This document shows, piece after piece, positions 24,586-37,000 of a DNA stretch of 64,000 nucleotides. The position numbers and the translations under genes were made by a program. The notes under the pieces are model-generated. The model was not told the DNA's origin, did not search any database, and saw nothing but the letters and a program-made list of their open reading frames with translations. Each line of letters opens with the position of its first letter. Positions within the stretch are counted from its first letter, which is position 1. Source of the stretch: Membranipora membranacea (lineage: Eukaryota > Bryozoa > Gymnolaemata > Cheilostomatida > Membraniporidae); the NCBI GenBank assembly GCA_914767715.1, contig OU612068.1, forward strand, positions 22,384,001 through 22,448,000, in the 5' to 3' direction.

Positions 24586-27500
24586 TCATTTCTTCCGCGG
24601 CTTCTTCCTTAGTGGCTGCAGTGGCTGATCTGATTCACCCAGAATGCCGTGGTTCTTATGAAACTCCATATCTGACTTTGACACAGGTGTATATTCAATG
24701 ATTATCTCAGGCTTCTTAGCTACCAGTATAGATTTCATTGTGTTTCTCATTGCTGAAATAGAAACCCATGGACCATACTTAAGTTTATCGTCCAATCTCT
24801 AAATTGCAAATCGTTAGCCACATAAAATTCCTATTCTGCCCAGATGAGCAGCTAGCACCAGTTTGTTTACTAGCCTATGTTTGAGTGTGTGAAGTTTTGA
24901 GTTCAAGTTGGTTAGCCAAAAATTTTTGCCTGTGCAAAAGATACTCTAGGGAATGAGATCTTCACTACCACAACAATCTTACCTGCATGCCGAACAGCAT
25001 CCAGTGGTGTCTCAAATACAGTATCTTTAGCCTTCTTGGTGTCCAATCCAAACAGTACACCGCTGATTTATTTGGTAAAGAAATTAACTTTTTTTTTTAA
25101 ACAATAATTAGCATGAAGGAGCAGAGCTGCGCAATGTGCTACTCATATATCAACCCATGTGCTATAAATACAATGTCTGTGCAAGGAGTTAGAGACTCCT
25201 TGGTCTGTGTTGGTGCACATCTGGAGATTAGGTTTTGAAAGTAATATACTTTTGTAAGGTGATACTAATTACTGTGAAAGTTTGTTGTATTTAAAAAGGA
25301 TACAAGTTGACTACATCATAGGGTGCTCTAAGACATCTCGTCTACAATCAAACAGAATAGAATCGTTATGTGACTTCAGTGGATGAATGCAGATGATAGG
25401 TCGCAGTTTGGCGGAAATTCAGGTGTGTAATCTGTGTATAAATGGTTCAACGCGTGCATCTATTATCATTTTGAGTTGTGACAAAAAAAATTGGGCCCTT
25501 CTGAAAGTCTGACATCCCAAATACTGACATAGTTCCATAGTTTTTTGCAGCCAGAATTCCAACACTTCTACTCTCTTACACAATAAAGATATATGAAGCA
25601 TGTTTAGGGAGGAATATCACCATTAGGAACTAAGGGTAGAGGCGGGTAATAACGTATAAACTTACCATATGTGATCCACTGGAGAGAATCATGTTCTACA
25701 ATATAAAAAAAAGTGACATCAGCATTGATTTTGTCAGCTGTTGTTAAAAATCAAAACCCGCTGTACATAGGCTATCCATTAGATGAAGGTTCAGAAGCAG
25801 ACTTCTGTGAAATTACTCTTAAGGCAACATATTTGTTATATTAAAAAACACCAGCATGGACAGAGTATCACATCAGGGAGTTTCGGAAAACTCCGTTACC
25901 TCCCTAAAAAAAAAATCCCAAACTCAGAATACAGCTGTGGTTGGTACAATTGGTCCCAATAAGAACACATATAATTTTCACTTCTGCTCTTACCCTGCCT
26001 TTGCTGAATACTAGCACATCCTGAGCTAGTTGTATCGTGTTCTGTCTGGCTGTTGTGCCTAACACACTACTCCCATAGACCAATTCTATCACCATGTTTT
26101 TCATCCTTATCTAAAGAAAAGGGATTTATATCTTACTGACAACTTACAGGTGGCACAGGAGGGATTCAATAATATCAGAAGTTTTGGCCTGTTGAATAAT
26201 AATTATAAATTATATATGGTTAATCATATTGATGACGGAGAGCCTCAACACAATTTTTATTTGTCAGACTGCAGCAGTGCATATCTTGAAGTTGTCCAAA
26301 CATAATATTTCGATCTGGCAGTTGGTAAGTGATGGATGGATTGAAATTGAGTGGATACTGGATCTTACTGAGTTGAGGTTCTCTTTTGATATCCTGTATA
26401 GACTTTTCTGACTTGTATCCAGACAGACTATAGAATAACCATCCAGATTTTTTATATTCTAAAATATGAAAGAAAACTGAACACAACACATGGTAACATA
26501 AAGCTGTGGCCACACACACAGCATTTTTCATAGGATTGGGAACATTTTGTAATGACAGAGGCAAAGGATAGCACTTTTATCTGACAGATGCCCCAGATGG
26601 GCTCAGGGTCATCTTCGTCTTCAGCTGCAGTAAGACCAGCAAGCTTAGCCTATTCCTGTGTTATTTGTGAAAGTTTGAATTTGTTAATAGTAGTTGGTTC
26701 AATAGGAAGGCAAACTAGATGCAAATTGAAAGGAAAAGTCCTAGCTATGAATAGGTGTGTGTAGCACCTTGACCAAGCCGTTGCCTATCTAAATGTACCC
26801 CAATCTTATGGAAAATACGGAGTGTGTAGTGAGACCTCAATTTTCTATCATAAACATACAACCATCACACTCCATGCTTGAGTGGTTACTTATAGACCTG
26901 GTTTGTTTTGATCAGCACAGGGAAATTGCAACAGGGAGTTTGAAACAGCTCCCAACCTCCCTGATAGCAACTGTGACATGATGTATTTAGTATAATGTCA
27001 GCAGGGTGTCAGCTCCCTGATAGATAATGTTTGTCTTAAGATATTGTCTTCTCACTGAACATGAGAGGATTATGACTATAAAATTATTTTGACACATGGT
27101 CTGTTTTAAACTGTTGCTGCCTTATTGTTTGTAGGTTTGTGTGTATGGGTATCACAAAGTTGATTTTGAACTGGCTAAATACATCCAAAATGACTTCTTA
27201 CTGATAAATGTCTTGAGGCTTAACTACTTCCCTGTTGCTAAATTGCGTAACACATTCCTCAAGCTTAGATTCATAATAAGGTCAGCCATTCTACTTGCAT
27301 CCAAAGCTTTCTGATCCTGAGGTTTCAGAGCAATGATATCAAACTGTGCCATGCTAGGAGCAAGCTGTAATAGAATGAGAAAGTTAAAGTTATATGTTCT
27401 CTCATGAGTAATCATCATAAAGAAAATGTCTTTGTCGCGCCATTTTCGGAGTTGCTCACCTACTGAATATGTGAGGCAACTCTCAATGAGTGACAACATA

Positions 27501-29778
27501 ACACAAAACAAGTTCATATATGTTTATATATGCAAAGGCTAGAGTGCAATTGATATTGGTGTATTGTGGTTTTTACGATGTCAAGCTGTTGGCTTCATTG
27601 ATACTGTTATCCACCATGAGTTAAGAAAATTATTTATATGTATTACCGATCTGAGAGTGTCATTTGAGTTTGCACCATATTCTATCGTCAGACGAGACAA
27701 TAGTTTTACATCGTTACCACCTGTGATCTAAAATGATGAAAATACATTTAAGAATTACAAGTCCTCTTTGCTATATAGTTTAGTGATGTGAGATGAGTAG
27801 TGATGAGTGATGTAGTGAGGTAGTGCATATCTTGGTCTAGATGAAGCATATGACAAAAAATACAACTGCAAATGAAATTTTCTAATAAGAGAGTATGATT
27901 AGTTGCTTTATGAGACTAAGGGATAGGTTAAAAGCATACAGAACTGCCCATCACGACATTGTATTGTGTAGTAGCAATGATGCTATTACTGATTTGCAGT
28001 CCAAAATCCAGGCATTTTGTCGATAAATTTTGGCCGGCTTTTGAGTTTGAAAATTGCTTTACATCCAGCAGCTTTGCATGATCAGTTTGATGTTCTTTTT
28101 TTCTGACAATCTTTTAGATGAACTAATTATGCAGTATAAACTATTGCACATTCTAAACTCAAAATCTGATCGAGTTATCAATATAAGACCAAGATGTATG
28201 TCAATGACCACCAATATCTCTACACAATTCAACTTTTAATAAAATACCTCATTTCCAATGGTCCATATGGTGTCATGTCTAGGACTTATCCAACTAAACT
28301 TACTTTTGACAATTTCTCCAGCAAGTTGTCAGGCTGATCAACTTTCTTTATCACTACTCTATCTTTAGACTTCTTCTTTCCCTTTATGTGTCCTTCTGTG
28401 TCTATTCTAAAATCTTGGTTGACAGCTAATGTTCTATAACCAACTACAAACAAGAAAATACGGAAAAGTAGTCTATATCACTTCTAATAGTAAATACAAT
28501 GGATAAGGAGACATAATGAGTTGTGACAGGAAAAACTGTTTGGCTTGTATCACACAAATCGCTTTTGAGGGTCACATGCCTTCTGCAGTTAGTTGACACG
28601 ACCTAATCTCTAAAGTCGCACTATTTGCAGAATGCCTGTGTCATTGGGAGTTCCGTATTTAGGCTAAAAAACACAGGGAAACAACCCTCCCCCTTTTCCC
28701 TGCACTTTTCAGTGCTCTGTGTCAACTACCTCCGATCTGTTTGAGAGGGGGGGGGGGGGGAGGTGATTGATACAAAGTATTGGCAGTACAGTGATTGCAA
28801 ATCTCCCCATTGCTGATAAGAGGTGATGATGGGGTTTGATTTGGGGTTTGATTCCTTGGTAACAGTAAGGCTAATTCAATATGCTAGCCACAGGTCTACT
28901 CCAATATATGGGTCCCTGGCAGTGTTTGACAGCATACCTTGTGTTTTTGGGGCAGTCGAACATTGCCAGGGACCATGTTTTGGAGAAGACCTATAATGCT
29001 AGCCAATTCCAGAATACATGCCATCTCATCTCTCAGTCCACTAAGCAATTATATTTTAGATGCACTAAGTCTATATTTCACACATTAACTCCCTTCATTG
29101 ATTTCAACTCAGCTGAGTGAAACTGGGGGTCTTTCAATTAGAAACAACCAAAATCGCAATCTGATCGCTCACTTAGTGAGTGAGCGATACATGTTAGGGC
29201 TCTCGCTCTCAGATCGCTCAATCAATGATGGAACTATATACATTCTGAGTGAGCGATTTGGGAGCGATTTTGTCTAATTGAAAGACCAAGTGAGTGATAA
29301 TCTTGACGATGTGATAGTGAAAACTTGCTTTAGTAATGCATCGCTCTGGTCTGGTCCCATCCACCAGAAAATGTTCTATATATATACATAAGGCTATATA
29401 CACAACAATTCATACAAATATCTTTCTGTTACTGTAAAATTGTAGTGTGAACTAAATTCTAAATTTTGCATCACACAGTAAGTAGAAGCAAAGAGTAAAA
29501 GACTACTGGTAGAATAGTACTAACTCAGTTAATAGACTACCACTAGAGTAGTAGAGAGTAGCAAGTGCCAAGTAGTTGAAGTGGTAGAGGATTGAGGAAG
29601 GAGGGAAAAGGTTCAATGCATCTGGGGAATATGCCCTAATTGGCTCAGAAACTCTACACTGGATCATTTTCTAGTGTCCTGGAGATATCAACTTACGTTT
29701 CACGGCCTGTGTGATGTATTCTTCTGGAAACTCCTGGCCATTAATGTAACTCACATGGAGATCACAGGGGGCTGCCAT
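24586..29778 (-). CDS. RPP30: Ribonuclease P/MRP protein subunit p30
   Basis: Ten exons on the minus strand: 29778-29697, 28443-28304, 27727-27647, 27364-27299, 26458-26369, 26110-25994, 25695-25666, 25341-25304, 25062-24983, 24752-24586. They sum to 891 nt, giving 296 residues (human protein 268), with all phases consistent. The PHP-like barrel is recognisable throughout: LGYRTLAVNQDF, LLSRLTIEYG, FDIIALKP, NLDGYSIVCLD, VIELVYGSSVLG, ARQNTIQLAQDVLVFSKGR, APYDVVNFGVLFGLD. The protein is a core subunit of RNase P, which trims tRNA 5' leaders, and of RNase MRP, in nucleus and nucleolus. The tail is basic (LRKKPRKK). One splice is odd: intron 4 appears to start GCAAGT after the codon for Asp in QKALD. 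Two exons are very short (30 and 38 nt). Confidence 0.93.
27985..28190. repeat. Degenerate copy of the foldback module in RPP30 intron 2
   Basis: A block containing GAGTTTGAAAATTGC and CAGCAGCTTTGCATGATCAG, followed by an inverted counterpart (AAACTCAAAATCTGATCGAG and GAGTTATCAA). It matches the arm modules of the foldback element at 20304-22476. It reads as a small, decayed inverted copy. Confidence 0.6.
28747..28760. repeat. 14-base G tract
   Basis: An uninterrupted run of G in RPP30 intron 1. A similar run is at 17912-17925 and a C run at 19879-19894. Confidence 0.9.
28881..29006. mobile_element. Palindromic MITE-like element in RPP30 intron 1
   Basis: The left arm holds GCTAGCCACAGGTCTACTCC and GGGTCCCTGGCAGTGTTTGAC; the right arm holds their inverses (GTCGAACATTGCCAGGGACC and GAAGACCTATAATGCTAGCC). 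Total length is about 126 bp, with arms of about 50 bp and no coding capacity. Confidence 0.6.
29123..29345. mobile_element. MITE with GGGGTCTTTCAATTAGAAA terminus, copy 2 (right end eroded)
   Basis: The left terminus GGGGGTCTTTCAATTAGAAA and the nested GAGTGAGCGATA palindromes match copy 1 at 19640-19894. The right terminal repeat is lost: similarity stops near the GCATCGCTCT block. It lies in RPP30 intron 1. Confidence 0.75.
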
Positions 29779-30529
29779 CTTTGATATTGGCTAGCCTATG
29801 TTCTTCAATAGGTTTTGTACCTAACTCATTTTTTTTAGGATTTGAATCAAGCTGAAGAGAAACTGGGATAAAAATAACGGAACACAGTCTACTGCTATTG
29901 ACTGGATTTCTCACATTTGCAAAAAATACCTATAATTCTAATGAAATGGAGTGCCTAAACTGATTTTTTTTTTCCAGCTCCAGTATCAAATCTAAAATAT
30001 CTGACACCTTTGACAACATTGAACACTCAGGAACATCAATGTAAAATGAGTGCCTCATTTGGTTAACAGTGTGTTTTTTTTTACCATCAGTAGGTGGGTG
30101 TTTGGACTGGTAGTTCTCCTTCACAGGCCAGGGGGTTGTCATTTTTTTACTAAGTTAAGTACTAACTTTAAGGTTGATGGATACATTTTACACTTTAATA
30201 CTTCATAGCTAATACTGGACAACCGTATGTCCAACAAGTTTGATTGGTAAAACTGATTTAACTTTGTACTAGTTCATTGGTTCCTGAGTGTTCTTTCTAG
30301 CAGCAGCTAGGACTCAGGTTCTGGGCAATTGATTAGGCATTAATCAGCAATTTGATAAATTGATTGATATAATGATGAGTATCGCTCCTTGGATTGATCA
30401 TGAGTGGGAAATTGAGAAGTACTCTTTGGCTTGGTTGACCAAAGAACTCCTCCATTGGATTAGCACTTGATAGTTTTGGCAAGGAGTATTCCTTACAACA
30501 ACAAGGCCAGTGTATACACAAAGTACCAC

Positions 30530-30640
30530 CAAAAATGTTTCTATGTGAAGACTGCCAAGCAGTGGAATACCCTTCCCACTGGCAGTCTACTGCTCATCCC
30601 TCCAGACTCTAAAAACTGAGTTTTGTAATGGTGATACCGA
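30530..30640 (+). mobile_element. LINE reverse-transcriptase ORF C-terminal remnant
   Basis: The plus strand encodes KYHQKCFYVKTAKQWNTLP, then GSLLLIP, then stops. This resembles the C-terminal motif of LINE ORF2 proteins, in which an F-x-R/K-T-x-x-x-W-N-x-L-P block follows the reverse-transcriptase domain. Only about 35 codons are recognisable. The call rests on that short pattern. Confidence 0.4.
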
Positions 30641-30694
30641 TATTTTTGACCCTGGAATGTTTAATTGATTAACGGCCGAACAAATCACTAGAGT

Positions 30695-30743
30695 CATCGT
30701 CCTAGCCTTGTTATGCGGCCACGTGGCAAAGCTACCATCGTCC
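30695..30743. mobile_element. Minimal TAGCCTTGT-family MITE, copy 4, with exact 8-bp duplication
   Basis: A 33-bp remnant (30703-30735) begins TAGCCTTGTTATGCGGCC and ends GGCAAAGCTAC. It is flanked by exact 8-bp direct repeats CATCGTCC (30695-30702 and 30736-30743), which supports an 8-bp target duplication for the family. Confidence 0.7.
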
Positions 30744-31026
30744 ACCATTGATATAAGTGATAAACCGGAGCAAGGTATGTAAATCTGTAAAATATGAAGT
30801 AACACTACTTTTGTAAATGTATTTATGACTTACAGGGCCTATTATGGCCAATGTCCGTCACAACGATGACTGGAATGAACAAAGTGTCATACCTATGAGT
30901 CTCTAACTGCTTGGTATGACGCTCAAGTCTTTTTCTTTGCCGACAGTCCAGTTGAACCTACTCACTGGCGACTTTGCATAAGATGTAATGCTTGTAAATT
31001 CTGATTATTCAGATATTTTGCTTGTC

Positions 31027-34000
31027 ATGTCTGAGTGCCGCTATGTTTATTGCAAGAAACCTCCAACTTGGAAAGACATGCAGATCTACTCTCCCATAGA
31101 ACAGCTAGTCTATGATCGCATCATTGGTGAGTGATTTCTATTATTTTTGAACATTACCAGTAATATAATCAATAGACACTTTCTGGGACTGTAAATTAAT
31201 TCCTGAAAATAGATCAGACTAGTGAAATAGGACTTACTGTCAGTTAACTCAATCTGAGATATCACTTGTGCTTTGATTCAATTTTTGCAGGAAATTATCC
31301 GTCCGCACACTGCGTTCAGTTTGACAAGCATGATTCATTTTCTCCCTCTGACGATGTGACTACCCCAGTGTATGGAAATGAAAATCTAGAAATGCAAGTG
31401 AAGACTGAAGATGAAGAGTTTTTACATCCGGCTAATGTGGTTGCAACTGCAACAGGTATATGTACTGACAAACTTACTTGTGTATGTTTGTTTGTGTGAA
31501 GGTAATTATATGTATAAGGGTACGCATGGTTGAATAAGCTCAACTACACATATTCCTAGTTGAATGTACTCATTATTCTTTTATGTTTCTTATTCTCTAT
31601 TAAATAATTTCAATTCAATTGTAGCCCGGTACTCTAACTCAAAGCAGAAGTGCACAAAGTTGGAGAGCCCTGAAATGTACAAAAGAAAGAGGTAAGAGAA
31701 AAATTTTATAGTTTCCATCTAAAATTCTGAACCTACTGAACTGGATTGCCATCAGCAAGGATGAGATATCTTTGGTTTAAAACTGTTTTAATTTTCTTTT
31801 ATTTAAATTAAACCTTTTGCAATTTGACTTCACTACAAAAGCATGTCTGCCATGATATCCCAAACTCCATGCTAACGTTCAATCAGGGAGGATGGGAGGT
31901 AGGAGATCTCACCCTCCCTGGTGCAACTTTCACTGAATAACAAAGATACACTCATAGTGTGGAGTTGCATAACCTACAGATTGAGCAGGCAACTCCTCAT
32001 AGATAGATAGATAGATAGCCACTTTATTTTTACCGCTCAAAATAGTACATGGTGACATGTCTATCATAATAAGAGCGAGTCTAACAAACATGAAAGGCAA
32101 AAACTAAAAAATCAATGTGTATTTGAAATGGCTTTGAAAAAATGGGAGTTAAAAAAACAAACTCAAACACCATATTAGTAAAAAATTGTATTTCTCATGC
32201 TCTCTGTTCTGTGACCCTTTATTAGAGTGTTAGTCAACCTGGCAGAGGGTCAATGTTGACTCTGTCTAGATGGTACAAGGTGTAATAGGCAGTGGTTAGG
32301 GTCATCGTTCAAAACTTGACACAAAATTGAAAAAAAAGTGAAATGGTTCTAACATAGATTGCCAGGCAGGCTTATAGGGACTATTTTTATACCCCAAAGG
32401 TCAATGTTATACATATCCAGTCCTACCATCAACATGTGCTTCATCCTTGTATTATGTGTACCTGTAGGAGAAGGAAGACAGTCAATGCATCTCTGAACTC
32501 AACTTTCCTTGAATGCAATGATGAAGACCATCAGGCTCAGTTGCATTATGATGGCAATACAAAAGATTTTGCAACGTCTCAGAAACTCTCAAGAGGTAAC
32601 CTATTTGATTGCATCCAGATTCATGGGACCTTGTCTTTTGCATGAAAGTCAGCAGAGATTTAGTACCGAGCTTTAAATCAATGTTTCCAATGCTGTACCT
32701 ATATTGCTACCCATACTACCCATGGCAAGAAAACTCCTAGTCTGATAGACAGAAAATATAAAAGTAAATTCTGTTTTGTTTCTTTTAGAGATTCAAAGGT
32801 CTAACTCAGCACCTTCACACTACAAGAAGGCATCAGCCACCCAGTTGATTCAGAGCAAAGCAGCAGATCCTAGTGATACACCAAAATCCACATCCACTCC
32901 AATGAATTCACCCGTATCTTTAGATTTCTCTGCTCATCTAAATCAGATTACCAGCAGAACAAGCACCCCGCTACCTGCTTCCTACACGAGCACCCCAACC
33001 CACAGAACCAAACCAAAAACTCCAGCTCGCACACCTACAAGCTGTGGAAAGAAAAGGAAAAGTAAGATCACCACTGTAAATTATGTATCAGTTTTTAATG
33101 ATTAGCGGTGTCCGTTGTAATTGTTGTATTCTGTATACTATATTTAGTTGAGCGTTATTTTAGATTTTAGAGTATGTTTGCTGCAAGTGTGTCTATTTCG
33201 ATATGTCTGGTAGATATCATAAAATAATCATTTATTTTGCAGATCCACCCACTACACCTACTATGCAGGAGGCCAGCATACTCAAGCATGACACCTTCAT
33301 GGTAGATAATTATCACAGGTTAATAGATCAAATCAAGAAGTGTCAGCGCATTGTTATGGTTACCTCCATGGATCAGGTAATTAATTTTATTCCAAAAGTC
33401 CTTGGAGACTTGTTTCCGTAGTTTCTGCACAGGTCTACTATGTATTCTTTATGACCATATTATGTGCCGGCAGCCTGTAATAGAAGCAAGGAGTAATCGG
33501 TGGGTTGATGATATTGATGAGCACGGAAAATTTGACCTCTGGGACTTGTAACAGACCGTAAGATCTTAACGAGTGTTCATTTGCCAACTTAATCATCATT
33601 TCACTTATTAATGAAATATTATCAAGCGGGATCGGAAAGTTTTAAAATCCTCAGGGAGTGATTGTAGACACTGATGCCCGTATTTCTGATGTCATGACAG
33701 GTACTCGGAGGATGACCCCTAAACTTGTATCTGTTATGTCATAACTATGAAAGCTTTGGTGTTTTTTTGTGTGTGCTGGGAGTCATTTAAAGAGATTTGT
33801 GTGATTATTATTAGGGGTAATGTTTGTTTTCATCTGTCTACAGCAAACAACAGCCTGAATGAGTTGGAAGCACAAGTGAACTGCTGTATTGTTTTGGTTA
33901 TTTGCTATGTCTACAATAAGGTGTTGACCCCCTGCCACCACTATTGTTTTGTTAACTGTACAAATCCATTTGACAATGCTATCTTATTCAGCATACAGGA

Positions 34001-37000
34001 GACTGGCGATCGACAAATTGTGTGAGCACAATTCAGATTTCATTGACTTTAGAACCCGGTGCAAATCGGTGGGAGAGTTTCATGCTTGCTCTGTCTGAAA
34101 GGACCGGTCAAAAAGCTTTGGATTGTTACAGGTGGAATTTAAATTATGTCAATTATTTGTGGTATTGATCGGGGAGTTTACCTATTCTTCCTTCGTCTGT
34201 CTCTCACACCTCTCACACTTCTCTCTCATTCAATCACTGTTCACTGTTTGCTCTCTGTTTATTTGCACAGCATTCTCGCAGTGAATACCGCGCACCTCCC
34301 AGGTCGAAGAAATCACGAAAATCCAATCAGATTTTTTTTGGAACGCCAAGCAACACATGTTTATTATTACAACATGAAGTGATTTTTTTGTTTGAATGAC
34401 TGACTGGGGGACATTGATGAGATTTCATCTCTGAGTACCCAAATCGATACTCGATACTCCCACCAACTGATTTCTTGATTACTTTACACTAACGGTATCT
34501 GGGAATGAAATTGATAATCGAAAAGAATCCTGATTTTTGTACCGCTCATACCAACAACATTGGTTATCTTGCTGGCAAACAAATGAAAGCGAACCCAGTG
34601 CTTGCAGCAACAGCCTAGGGTTCTCTTGATATGTTAAGGTCCTCTAACGTCACGAGTAAATGATCAATTGCAAAGACCTGAATATGAATAATATGGCGAT
34701 ACTTTGTATAATCAAACAGACCACTTAGGTCAGTGTTATAAGGTGTTTATAGTCCAATAGTAAATAGTAGGCGCCCCACATATGACACAAAATGATCACA
34801 TTGTTTTAGCAACAATTAAACATTAGTTTATGATCTACTTGTAATGGAAATATTTACTACTTTAAATTTTGAACCTTTTGTTGTTGGTTTGTAGACAGGT
34901 GATATTGGAATGCTTTCGAAGGGGTCAACTGGTATGCAACGACGCAAAGTCAGCCCTCGGTCAGTTGACTGCTGCCCATATATTATCCCCTGAGGGTAGG
35001 TTACTAAAACATTGTAGTATTAACAATACGCTAGTGGTCAGCAAATGGGCATTTGTTCATGTCCTATTTGATAATATCTAATCACCGAATTATAGTCTTT
35101 TCTGAGAAAATTATTCATGTTGTCAGGAAAATGAGGGTCTATGGTTCAGGAGGTTAAACTCTTGATTACCTCTTTATTGTCCGCCGACAGCAAACTTTCG
35201 GGCGATTAGTTGGAAAACGCCGCTGAAGCTCTTTATCACAATCATCTTAGTGTTGGTTGATTGGAAAAAAGCTATCTGGAAGCTTCGGCTATCGTCCCAG
35301 TAATTGAACTAGAAAACCATTATAGTTCATTGAATACTTGAATGAGTGCCCATAACGCAATAATTAATGCTTGATTCGTGCCGAGACTAATGTCATTGTT
35401 TGTTTCATCCCAATCAGTGCTGTTCACGTATAAAGAAGGAGTAACAGATAGTTACTCACCGTTATAATCCTATCTTGCTTAGTCACCACTTATTTTTATT
35501 CAGACTTGAGAGATTTAAAATTTGATGATGTCCTGATAGCTTCCTGGCTTCTGAACTCTGATGAATTCGAACGCTCAAGCATTACCTACTCTCATCTACC
35601 CAATGAGGTACCAATTATTTTGCTGTTGGGAGATTTTATTAAACCATGTCAAAAATGGCATTTTACTCAAATGTGGCCAAGTTTTAGTGTGCCCAACCCT
35701 CCATACTTTGATGGTAAGCTTTTTATTCAAATATGGCCAAGCTTAAGTGTGCCAAACCCCCCATACATTGATGGTATGTCTATGGAATGAACCAAGTCAT
35801 GGAATAAAGTTTCTCTCTATATTATATTATCAAACTTAAATCTTCACTTTTTAGCAAGATCCTTTTTCCAACATTATACACACTATGTATTTTTGAGTTT
35901 TATTGAAGCTAACAAAAAGCAAGGGCTGTTTTCTAAATGATCTCCATTATCTCAATTAATTCAGCTTTTCCCACTAATTTGTAGTCAATAGCCCAGAATC
36001 AACTCGCTTCAAAAGTTTGCGACACATTCGCTGAGTTGCAGAAGTCTCTCAACCAGCAGGAAATGTGGAAAGTGTACCTGCTAGAAATCTCCATCATTAG
36101 CATATTGGTCACTATGGAATCTAAAGGACTATCCGTGGACATGAAGGAGTTTGCCTCCCTTGATCGAGTCATGCTCGTAAGTTAACCTCAGAGCAAATGT
36201 TTTTTCGGTGGATTTTTTTATATGCAAGGTCAAAGCCTGTATCAAATGAAGAGCTATTTTGTTTGATCTTATTTAAACAATCTCATGAGTTGCTTTGAAA
36301 CGACTTTCATTCATAAGTTTTTTGTTAATTAATTTTGCGCAGATATCCCAAGTGGTTTTTGTTTTGAGTATTCCGGTTCCCTTTTAAATTCCCAATACAA
36401 GATTAAAACAGTATCATCTTTCAAATCGGAACAGGCTACTCCTGCACAATGTGGAATTACACTACAATAAACTTGATCTTTAGATGACTTCCAATACTTC
36501 CATCCTATTTCTATTGTAATAATTACCTGTTGTTTTTAATTCCAGTCTGCACTGTATATCTAAGCTGCTCTCTTTAGGGATTAGTTCTAATTGAGATCAA
36601 ATTTTTGCCAAAGTGCCATAAGCAACGGATGTTATAATATTGTTTAAAAGCGAGCTGGTGCAGCTGTGTTGGTTACCAGCCTGTCCAATACATTACAAGT
36701 CAGCATGACAAAAATTTATATGCAGCACCGGAATGTTTCTTTTTTTTTTAATTGTTGTCAGGCGGAGATAAAAGCTTTGGAGAAGAGATCACAGGAAGTG
36801 GTTGGAAGTCCTGTCGTACTTAACAGTACTGCTCAACTAAGACAGGTCTGCAGCACTGAACAGTATATGTTGTCGCTAATATCCAAATGTTGCCAAAGTT
36901 ATTCAGCATCTAAACATAATGTTCTACACACAAGTCTTGATTTGGACAGATTTTTGGATAAAAGGAACCGAAATGTGGTTCTGCACTTAAAATCCATGGC

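Larger units (their letters stand above)
29779..31026. other. Divergent intergenic region between RPP30 and POLN
   Basis: About 1.25 kb separates the two start codons and must hold both promoters. On the minus strand, 30142-29930 is open for 70 codons from an ATG (it includes MRHSFYIDVPECSMLSKV); this could be a small protein, a leader exon of RPP30, or chance. A MITE remnant (30703-30735) and a LINE-like fragment (about 30530-30640) also lie here. Confidence 0.4.
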
